A stretch of 10,384 bases of DNA from Planctomycetaceae bacterium (GTDB taxonomy: Bacteria > Planctomycetota > Planctomycetia > Pirellulales > Pirellulaceae). The stretch spans positions 1 through 10,384 of the forward strand of contig DNPC01000451.1 of the NCBI GenBank assembly GCA_003501565.1, in the 5' to 3' direction. Position 1 is the first letter of the stretch. Each line of letters starts with the position of its first letter. The position numbers and the translations under genes are program-made. The notes beneath the pieces are model-generated. The model saw nothing but the letters and a program-made list of their open reading frames with translations, did no database searches and had not been told where the DNA came from. Positions 4,704 to 10,384 of this stretch are shown here, in pieces.

Positions 4704-6902
4704 ATGACAGAAAAAACTGATACCAAGTTCAGAAAGCCGGGATTCACCGCTGCGATTGTTGTGGGTTTGCTCATGGGCCTGTTTTGTGGGCTCTTCTTTG
4801 GCGAATATACGCGGTGGATCAAATGGATGGGCGACGCCTTTGTTGGCCTGCTGCAGATGGCGATTTTGCCCTACGTCGCCGTATCTTTGATCGTGAACGT
4901 TGGGCGACTGACATCCACCAGTGGAGCCAGGTTGCTACGCGTCTCGGTACTTGTGCTGGCAATTCTCTGGGCCGTCGGTCTAGCTACGCTTTTGATCATG
5001 ATGCAAGCGTTCCCGGCATGGGATACTGGCTCCTTCTTCAGCAGTTTGTTCACGGAAGAACCTCCAGCCCACAATTGGCTCGACCTTTTCATACCCTCCA
5101 ATCCGTTTCGATCGCTGGCCGACAACTCCATTCCCGCCGTCGTCGTGTTTTCTATCGGAATCGGGATTGCGCTCACGATGATCCCTAACAAAGAGGTGTT
5201 CTTGGATCCTCTGGATGTATTGGTCGCGGCATTATCAAAATTGAACAAGCTGGTGGTCAAACTAACGCCGATCGGGATGTTTGCGATCGTCGCGTATGCG
5301 ACAGGGACAACTGACGTTGTCCAGTTCGCGCTGATTCAGGGCTATTTGTTGACCTATTGTGTTACAGCAATCGTGTTAACGTTCATTGTGTTACCAGCGA
5401 TGGTTTCAGCGCTCACGCCGTTGAAGTTTTGGGATGTTTTGCGAGTTTCCTATGACCCGCTGATCGCCGCTTTTGTGATTGGTAATTCTTTCGTCGTGTT
5501 ACCGATGGTGATTGAATCAATCAAGCAGCTGGAGGAAAAGCAGATGGAGCTTGACGATCCCGATGATCACGCTCCGGAATACCTCGTTCCACTAGCATAT
5601 CCGTTTCCCGATGTAGGGCGAATTGTCGGGCTGATTTTTATCCCATTCGCCGCGTGGTTCTATGGCAATACGATTGATCTGGACCGGTATCCCGCCTTAA
5701 TGGGAGTCGGACTGTTGGGATCGTTTGGCAAACCGGTGATTACCATCCCGCTACTACTAAATCTGGCGGAGATCCCGGGCGATATTTTCAACTTGTTTCT
5801 TGCCTCAGGCGTGATCGCGGCAAGGTTTGGCGACTTGATGAAAACGATGCACCTGTTTGCATTTACGTTGCTGGTCAGTTTTGCACTGCGCGGGATGATG
5901 CGACTGAACTGGCCTAAACTGATTGTTCAGTTTGCTGGTTCGACGATATTGCTGTTGGCGGCTGCCTTTTTGATACGTGGCTACTTGGATGCCAATTTCA
6001 AGGACTATTACTCAAAAGAGAAACTGGTCACCGAACGGGAAATGGAATTTCCAAGCACCCGACCATTGTCGAACATCAATCCAAGTGTATTGACGGAATC
6101 AAATCCCAATCCGGATCCGATTCAAGAAGGTGAATCAAGGATTGATCGCATCAAGAGACGCGGCGTGATTCGCATTGGGTTTGATAGCGACAAAATGCCC
6201 TTTTCCTACTTCAGCGCGAGTAACCAGCTGATCGGATTCGATATCGAAATGGCGTATTATCTCGCAGACGATCTCAAGGTGAACATCGAGTTCGTGCCGA
6301 TGGATCGAAACGACTTGGAATCAGAACTGCGGAATGATCACTTCGATTTAGCGATGTCGGCCATTGAGGGAACGGTGGGCCATGCCGTCGAACTTCCCTC
6401 GATCGTTTCTTATATGGATGTAACCTTGGCGGTGGTTGTCCCTGACTATATGAAGCATAACTTTCGTACACCTGAGACGATTCTGGGTACGCCGGATCTG
6501 AAGCTTGCCATTGTGAAGAATAGTTTTTTCGCTGATCGCGCTCCGAAAGTCATTCCCGACAATGTAGAACTAGTCGAAATCGAATCTGCCAGTGAATACT
6601 TTGAGGGCATACACACACAAGTCAATGGGCTCGTGATCAGTGCCGAATCTGGATCCGCGTGGACACTTCGACGGCCGAGATTCACGGTCGCCAATCCATT
6701 GAAAAGTCGAATTAAAGTGCCGTTGTATTACCTGACCAGCGCAGATACGCAGTTTCAGGTTTTTCTAAACAATTGGCTTTTGCTAAAGCGAGCTGAAGGG
6801 ACGTACCAGCAGTTGTACGATCACTGGATCCTGGGAGAGGACAATCAAGAGAAATCGCCCCGCTGGTGCGTCATTCGTGATGTCTTAGGCTGGGTTGACT
6901 GA
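4704..6902 (+). CDS. Fusion of a divergent dicarboxylate/glutamate symporter-like membrane domain with a family-3 solute-binding domain
   Basis: A 732-residue inner-membrane protein in two parts. Residues about 12-400 resemble the DAACS/SDF symporter fold (PF00375): membrane segments near 15-33, 45-66, 76-100 and 144-160, then the hallmark KLTPIGMFAIVAYATG (186-201), then 207-233 and the hairpin/TM7/TM8 part. Substrate and sodium motifs are altered: no serine-rich hairpin (FVIGNSFVVLP instead), no NMDGT in TM7, and DLMKTMHLF where DMGRTxxNV is usual. A further membrane segment (about 406-424) follows the basic loop RGMMRLNWPK. After a Pro/Asn-rich linker (445-475), residues about 477-712 form a solute-binding domain of family 3 (PF00497): RRGVIRIGFDSDKMPFSY, LIGFDIEMAYYLADDLKV, then AEGTYQQLYDHWI near the end. 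By the positive-inside rule the extra segment places it in the periplasm. Likely role: uptake or sensing of an amino acid or dicarboxylate. ATG 4704 is chosen over TTG 4614 because the extension lacks family character; AAAGGGAA lies about 12 bases upstream. Confidence 0.85.
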   Translation: MTEKTDTKFRKPGFTAAIVVGLLMGLFCGLFFGEYTRWIKWMGDAFVGLLQMAILPYVAVSLIVNVGRLTSTSGARLLRVSVLVLAILWAVGLATLLIMMQAFPAWDTGSFFSSLFTEEPPAHNWLDLFIPSNPFRSLADNSIPAVVVFSIGIGIALTMIPNKEVFLDPLDVLVAALSKLNKLVVKLTPIGMFAIVAYATGTTDVVQFALIQGYLLTYCVTAIVLTFIVLPAMVSALTPLKFWDVLRVSYDPLIAAFVIGNSFVVLPMVIESIKQLEEKQMELDDPDDHAPEYLVPLAYPFPDVGRIVGLIFIPFAAWFYGNTIDLDRYPALMGVGLLGSFGKPVITIPLLLNLAEIPGDIFNLFLASGVIAARFGDLMKTMHLFAFTLLVSFALRGMMRLNWPKLIVQFAGSTILLLAAAFLIRGYLDANFKDYYSKEKLVTEREMEFPSTRPLSNINPSVLTESNPNPDPIQEGESRIDRIKRRGVIRIGFDSDKMPFSYFSASNQLIGFDIEMAYYLADDLKVNIEFVPMDRNDLESELRNDHFDLAMSAIEGTVGHAVELPSIVSYMDVTLAVVVPDYMKHNFRTPETILGTPDLKLAIVKNSFFADRAPKVIPDNVELVEIESASEYFEGIHTQVNGLVISAESGSAWTLRRPRFTVANPLKSRIKVPLYYLTSADTQFQVFLNNWLLLKRAEGTYQQLYDHWILGEDNQEKSPRWCVIRDVLGWVD

Positions 6903-6996
6903 AGTTTAAGAGCGTTGCAAAAGACACCTAGATGCATCTCCACTTAAGATCAACAACCACTCTCGCAGAAAACTACCAACCGCTCCAGCAGAGGCT

Positions 6997-7019
6997 GTAG
7001 CAAGGTTCCGCTATGCTAC
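6997..7019. terminator. Hairpin between convergent symporter-fusion and DUF1569 genes
   Basis: GTAGCA (6997-7002) pairs with TGCTAC (7014-7019), extended by AG/CT with one bulged A around a six-base loop. It sits at the convergence point and includes the DUF1569 stop codon. A short TTT run follows on the plus strand and none on the minus. It may act as a weak two-way terminator. Confidence 0.3.
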
Positions 7020-7487
7020 TTTCAGAAATCCCAGGTGCAATTCTGCGTGCCGGCAATGAAGCACTTCCCATTGGTTGTGCGAGAGCTTTCCAAATAGATT
7101 GTGCCGCGCCGACATCTTCGAAGATTTCACTCGTGTTATCGCCCCCCTCAGAATACGCAATCCGGCCTCTGTTGAAATTGAAGCTGAGGGCAAGAATTCA
7201 TCCGCAGCTACATCACTTACCCTTTCGATAGAGACTCCTGATGGGAGGCCAAACCGAAGAAACACCGGCCGAAGCAGAAACGCGATCAATCGAATGTTCC
7301 AGGAGACGAGCGCTCTAGATTCATCAAGTGAAGAATGAAGAGACTTGCCCAGATGCTCAAATATTTGGCCAGCATTCCAATTCCCAAGTTGTTCGATTTC
7401 TGATGAATCTGCAATCCGTTCTGCCTCAGCGAGAATGTCATCGAGCACCTCAAAATTGAGCTTTCTTCGGTCATTATGGCGTTTCAT
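7011..7487 (-). CDS. DUF1569 domain protein (DinB-like four-helix fold)
   Basis: A 158-residue cytoplasmic protein matching the DUF1569 pattern common in planctomycetes: RRKLNFEVLDDILAEAERI at the start, GNWNAGQIFEHLGKSL at 35-50, and LSHNQWEVLHCRHAELHLGFL at the end. H45, H147 and H151 are placed like the metal-binding histidine triad of DinB/YfiT-type proteins, so a divalent metal is likely. The reaction is unknown. The frame can start at GTG 7496, but that has no ribosome binding site. ATG 7487, with GAAG just upstream, leaves all conserved sequence intact and is preferred. It lies 53 bases downstream of the 7541-7744 gene on the same strand and may be co-transcribed. It is convergent with the symporter fusion. 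Confidence 0.85.
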   Translation of the reverse strand: MKRHNDRRKLNFEVLDDILAEAERIADSSEIEQLGNWNAGQIFEHLGKSLHSSLDESRALVSWNIRLIAFLLRPVFLRFGLPSGVSIERVSDVAADEFLPSASISTEAGLRILRGAITRVKSSKMSARHNLFGKLSHNQWEVLHCRHAELHLGFLKVA

Positions 7488-7540
7488 TGTCTTCACTTTG
7501 TATTTGTATGCTTAGTTGAAATTTGCGAGAATGGCCGAGC

Positions 7541-7744
7541 TCACCACCCGCGAATTGCGCGTGCGAAGTCGACTGCAGTAAATTCAGCTAGGCACGCTTG
7601 CAGTTCAACTGCTGCAGCGACAAAAACCCAACAGACCAGCAGAGTGAGTGTGAGTGCCCAAGTCATGCCGGACATCGTTTGGGCTATCGACACAGGTTTG
7701 AGTTGTCGGGCTGAGAATTCAGTACGATCTTGACGGTTTTCCAT
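7541..7744 (-). CDS. Small single-pass membrane protein, 67 residues
   Basis: No family is recognised. The case for a real gene is a strong ribosome binding site, AGGAG (7752-7756 on the minus strand), seven bases before the ATG at 7744, and a clear membrane segment at about residues 26-47 (WALTLTLLVCWVFVAAAVEL). The first 25 residues are polar and charged (MENRQDRTEFSARQLKP) and the last 20 contain Arg and Trp. The orientation is unclear. It is divergent from the ECF sigma gene 109 bases away, so the two may share a control region. Small membrane proteins beside ECF sigma genes are often anti-sigma factors, but this one is short and shows no known anti-sigma motif, so that role is only a possibility. 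It could be the first gene of a pair with DUF1569. Confidence 0.7.
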   Translation of the reverse strand: MENRQDRTEFSARQLKPVSIAQTMSGMTWALTLTLLVCWVFVAAAVELQACLAEFTAVDFARAIRGW

Positions 7745-7764
7745 TTTCGTTCTCCTGCGGATGC

Positions 7765-7786
7765 TGTGAAATAGTGTTAGTTCACA
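7765..7786. promoter_or_regulatory. Inverted repeat in the divergent control region of the ECF sigma gene
   Basis: TGTGAA (7765-7770) and TTCACA (7781-7786) are separated by ten bases. The site lies 21-42 bases upstream of the small membrane protein start and 68-89 bases upstream of the sigma start. The half-sites recall CRP/FNR sites, but the spacing is too wide for those. It is a candidate operator with low statistical weight. Confidence 0.25.
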
Positions 7787-7853
7787 AATACCTGCGGAAT
7801 CAAAGCTAAAGAGCCTTGGTGCTTTTTGTTACTTTTTTGGGGAGAATTTCGTC

Positions 7854-8453
7854 ATGGAAAATCAGCCCTCCAATGAATCCAACGTCGGAGCGATTACGCA
7901 GGCATTGCACGCCGCAGGGGAAGGCGACTTAGATGCGCGCGAGAGAGTTGCAGAATTGGTCTATGAAGACCTCAAGAGAACAGCCACATACCTAATGCGG
8001 AATGATCGGCTTGGCACATTGCAACCATCGGCATTGGTCAATGAGGCTTTTTTGCAGTTGCTTGATTCTGATCACATTAACAACGCGCCTTGCCGTGCAT
8101 ACTTCTTTGCAGCAGCTGCGAAGGCAATGAGCAGGATACTCGTCGACGCATCTCGTAAACGGAATGCCGCCAAACGAGGTGGCAACCAGGAACGCGTTCC
8201 ATTGGAACACGCGTTGGCAAGCTATCAAGCGAGGAGCATTGATCTCATCGCACTCGACGATGCACTAGAGGAACTTGAAGAACTCAGTCAGCGACAGTCA
8301 CAGGTGGTCAGATTAAGGTTTTTCTTGGATTTTTCCGTCAAAGAAGTCGCTGGTCTTTTGGATGTTTCGGTATCCACTGTTGAACAAGACTGGCGATTTG
8401 CAAGGGCATTCCTTCGGGACCGCGTGGGCGTGTTTGAAAACCGCGTCCACTAG
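7854..8453 (+). CDS. ECF sigma factor, PF07638 (Sigma70_ECF) type
   Basis: A 199-residue alternative RNA polymerase sigma factor of the type abundant in planctomycetes. It directs transcription from a special promoter set after a signal. Region 2 is seen at residues 24-99: GDLDARERVAELVYEDLKR, then LQPSALVNEAFLQLL, then RAYFFAAAAKAMSRILVDASR. The basic linker RKRNAAKRGGNQERVPLE is typical of the family. Region 4 (about 133-188) contains RQSQVVRLRFFLDFSVKEVA and VSVSTVEQDWRFARAFL, the -35-reading helix-turn-helix. The length is normal. ATG 7854 is preceded by GGGGAG nine bases upstream. Its stop overlaps the stop of the convergent Ser/Thr kinase. This family usually has no classical anti-sigma gene next to it, and linkage with Ser/Thr kinases is known in planctomycetes, which suggests control by phosphorylation; that link is inferred here. 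Confidence 0.93.
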   Translation: MENQPSNESNVGAITQALHAAGEGDLDARERVAELVYEDLKRTATYLMRNDRLGTLQPSALVNEAFLQLLDSDHINNAPCRAYFFAAAAKAMSRILVDASRKRNAAKRGGNQERVPLEHALASYQARSIDLIALDDALEELEELSQRQSQVVRLRFFLDFSVKEVAGLLDVSVSTVEQDWRFARAFLRDRVGVFENRVH

Positions 8454-10087
8454 ACTTTTCCATGACGACGAAGCACCAGGTCCAAGGCAACAAGTGTGGT
8501 GGTACCTATCACACACAGGATGATTGGGGCCCATTGAGGAAACGCGTGAGTTAGCAGAGCTAGCGGGAAGAAAAACGCGGCTACGAGAAGCAGTCTTCCC
8601 GCGAAAACGCTACCGTGCGCGATAAGCGCTACACCCAGCAGCAACGTGTAAGCCGGATAAATCGCCAAGAATTTGTCAGCTGGCTCAGAAGTGCTAAGAG
8701 GTCCGTGCATAAGGAAAAGAAACAGTAGTACCGCGTTCATCCCCAGCTGAACCAGTCCACTCTGTCGCTCCATTGGTGTCAACTGCCAATAGCGCGACCA
8801 ATGATACACATAGTTAACTACGTTGCTCGCCAAGAACCAAAGCCCCAATGCAAACCACAACCAAGGGCTTGGTTGATCGGTCTTTGTAATGAGGAAAACT
8901 GAGACATGAAAGGCGAAGCTTAGTCCGGCAAGCCAGCCAGTTGCAGGTGCACTAGGCAAGTCACCAGAAATTTGCGTCTTGTTGAAAACTCGCGCTAGAG
9001 AACGCAATCGGGAGTCGGGGATTGCAGACAGGGGCTCATCTGCGAGATATCGCTGAATATCCTCACGCAGTTCGTAGGTCGTTGCGTATCGATCCCTCGG
9101 TTCAGACTGAAGACACCTTATACAGATTGCTTGAAGACTTCGACTCAATCCAGCGCGAATATCGCCGGGCGGGATTGGCTCGCGTTCAACCATTGTTCGC
9201 AATAGCGTGATGGGATTCGCTTCCTCAAAAGGTGCACGTCCCGTCAGGCAAAAGTAGAGTGTCGCGCCCAGTCCATAGATGTCACTCGAGACGCCGGCTG
9301 TTTTCGCGTCAGAAATTTGCTCCGGCGCCATGAAGCCAATCGTGCCGAGGATCTGTCCGGTCTGGGTCTGACCATCAGTAGCATCTAGGGGCTTAGCTAA
9401 ACCGAAGTCCATGAGCATCGGAAAATCGTCGTGGGACAACATGACATTGCCAGGCTTTATGTCCCGGTGCACGATACCACATTCATGGGCAAATCCAACT
9501 GCTTCACAAAGTCGGCTGAGAATGTGTGCAGCCCTATCTTCCGCAAACGTCTCCTTCCGAACTAAAGTGTGGAGATTACTCCCGTCAACGAACTGCATCG
9601 CAATATAGTCGACTTCGCAATCTTCTCCGGTTGCATAGACAGCGACGATGTTTGGATGCCGAAGCCTTGCTGCAGCCTGGGCTTCCTGATGGAATCTTTG
9701 CACCTGGTCTTGGGACGAAAACTGATGCGACCGAATTACTTTGACCGCTACCACCCTGTCAGTCTTCGGATCGTAGGCTTTGTATACAACTCCCATCCCT
9801 CCCGAACCGAGGATTCCACGGACCTGGAAGTCACCGATCGTTGCTGGCAAGTAGTCAGAGTCGCCGATATGTGCACCAAGCGTCAGAGTGCCCTCGCACG
9901 ACGCGATGTTGCTCAAAAACCCTTCCTTGGATGCTAGTCCGTCAGCTAGCAACATACGTCGTACGCAATTCTGAATTTCAGCATCTTCGTTTTCGAGTTC
10001 CGCCATCTTTTCGGCAAGTTCATCGCCAGCAAGAGCTTTTAGTACCTCGAACCATTTGCACGCCTCATGATATTTTTCTGAATCCAT
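8450..10087 (-). CDS. Membrane Ser/Thr protein kinase (PknB/Hanks type) with C-terminal membrane domain
   Basis: A 545-residue signalling kinase that phosphorylates Ser/Thr in target proteins. Residues 1-80 are an acidic helical N-terminal region. The kinase domain (about 86-350) is complete: Gly loop GSGGMG (94-99), ATP lysine K116 in VAVKV, helix C glutamate E135, HRDIKPGN (207-214) with catalytic D209, DFG (227-229), activation loop with Thr residues, and APE (254-256). By these residues it should be active. After a basic juxtamembrane stretch (360-370), about six membrane segments follow near 384-401, 409-427, 446-461, 473-493, 496-513 and 519-537, ending in a short basic tail. There is no large extracytoplasmic sensor domain, so any signal is likely sensed in or at the membrane. 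It follows the desaturase gene by 25 bases on the same strand and converges with the ECF sigma gene. ATG 10087 is the first start; GGGGC upstream is a weak ribosome binding site. Confidence 0.93.
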   Translation of the reverse strand: MDSEKYHEACKWFEVLKALAGDELAEKMAELENEDAEIQNCVRRMLLADGLASKEGFLSNIASCEGTLTLGAHIGDSDYLPATIGDFQVRGILGSGGMGVVYKAYDPKTDRVVAVKVIRSHQFSSQDQVQRFHQEAQAAARLRHPNIVAVYATGEDCEVDYIAMQFVDGSNLHTLVRKETFAEDRAAHILSRLCEAVGFAHECGIVHRDIKPGNVMLSHDDFPMLMDFGLAKPLDATDGQTQTGQILGTIGFMAPEQISDAKTAGVSSDIYGLGATLYFCLTGRAPFEEANPITLLRTMVEREPIPPGDIRAGLSRSLQAICIRCLQSEPRDRYATTYELREDIQRYLADEPLSAIPDSRLRSLARVFNKTQISGDLPSAPATGWLAGLSFAFHVSVFLITKTDQPSPWLWFALGLWFLASNVVNYVYHWSRYWQLTPMERQSGLVQLGMNAVLLFLFLMHGPLSTSEPADKFLAIYPAYTLLLGVALIAHGSVFAGRLLLVAAFFFPLALLTHAFPQWAPIILCVIGTTTLVALDLVLRRHGKV

Positions 10088-10112
10088 GTCTGCCCCATTT
10101 CAAGCGGCTCGA

Positions 10113-10384
10113 TTAACTAAGGTCGTCATTACGCACTTCACCAATCCGAAATGTGAAGTACTGATACCAAGGGTACTTCGGCATCATATGATGAAAATGA
10201 TGAAAGCCCGTAATGCCAGGCAGCCAACGCATTACCCATGAGGATACGGCCCCGTGTGGCAAATAGACCGTTAACAATGCGAATGCAGCAATACCAAGCT
10301 GCATCGGTAGCAGCCATACGAAGAACGTAAATGTCGGAAAACATACCAACGCCGCGATAACTAGGAGGATGTAGCAAGCTGCCT
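10113..10384 (-). CDS. Fatty-acid-desaturase-like membrane di-iron enzyme, C-terminal part only
   Basis: The frame is open to the right edge, so the N-terminus lies outside the window; about 89 residues are visible. They contain two hydrophobic membrane-type stretches (CYILLVIAALVCFPTFTFFV and LGIAAFALLTVYLPH). The block GFHHFHHMMPKYPWYQYF follows. HHFHH fits the third histidine box HxxHH of the FA_desaturase superfamily (PF00487), and the following P-x-x-PWY motif is typical of it. The earlier histidine boxes must lie beyond the edge. The superfamily includes acyl-lipid desaturases and carotenoid hydroxylases/ketolases, which cannot be told apart from this fragment. It probably acts in the cytoplasmic membrane with oxygen and an electron donor. 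Its stop is 25 bases before the kinase start, so co-transcription is likely. Confidence 0.75.
   Translation of the reverse strand, partial: AACYILLVIAALVCFPTFTFFVWLLPMQLGIAAFALLTVYLPHGAVSSWVMRWLPGITGFHHFHHMMPKYPWYQYFTFRIGEVRNDDLS

Noticed and set aside
7765..7786. CRP/FNR binding site
   Set aside because: The half-sites TGTGA and TCACA are 12 bases apart instead of 6, and no CRP-type regulator is in the window.
1..10384. Mobile element, CRISPR array, toxin-antitoxin or phage-defence system
   Set aside because: No transposase, integrase, regularly spaced repeats, nuclease or toxin motifs were found on either strand; the genes present are housekeeping, envelope and signalling types.

Overview
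The window looks like chromosomal DNA from a planctomycete, most likely of the Pirellulaceae/Rhodopirellula type. Four things point there: a PF07638-type ECF sigma factor beside a membrane-anchored Ser/Thr kinase, a second ECF sigma gene of a type common in planctomycetes, a DUF1569 protein, and an OprO/OprP-like porin. Base composition is near 50% G+C and genes are loosely packed. I see no rRNA, tRNA, CRISPR array, transposase or phage gene. All family assignments are by eye from motifs; no search was run.

Left part (1-2804). On the minus strand lie an exported peroxiredoxin, cut by the left edge, and a phosphate-selective-type porin. A small lipoprotein of unknown function is divergent from the porin. 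It is preceded by a textbook extended -10 promoter and possibly a six-codon leader ORF. A perfect 14-bp tandem duplication sits exactly on its stop codon.

Middle part (2805-4434). About 600 bp without a convincing gene contain a GC-rich hairpin followed by T5. Then come a small orphan gene (3415-3768) and, convergent with it, an ECF sigma factor gene that is broken. Its region-4 half is open from 4279 down to 3848. Its region-2 half is readable in another frame at 4434-4285, and one missing base between about 4327 and 4288 would explain the split.

Right part (4704-10384). A 732-residue protein joins a divergent dicarboxylate/glutamate-symporter-like membrane domain to a family-3 solute-binding domain. 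An extra membrane segment should place the binding domain in the periplasm. It converges with a DUF1569 (DinB-like) gene that lies downstream of a 67-residue single-pass membrane protein. That small gene is divergent from a PF07638 ECF sigma factor. The sigma gene converges on a Ser/Thr kinase with about six C-terminal membrane segments, and the two stop codons share the palindrome CTAG. Only 25 bp upstream of the kinase, on the same strand, is the end of a fatty-acid-desaturase-like gene cut by the right edge.

The genes do not form one obvious pathway. The clearest theme is envelope work and signalling: porin, lipoprotein, exported peroxiredoxin, membrane-bound sensor/transporter fusion, membrane kinase, ECF sigma factor and lipid desaturase. 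The features most worth a second look are the symporter/binding-protein fusion, the frameshifted sigma factor, and the sigma-kinase-desaturase neighbourhood with its small membrane protein. None of these is shown to be a new system by the sequence alone.
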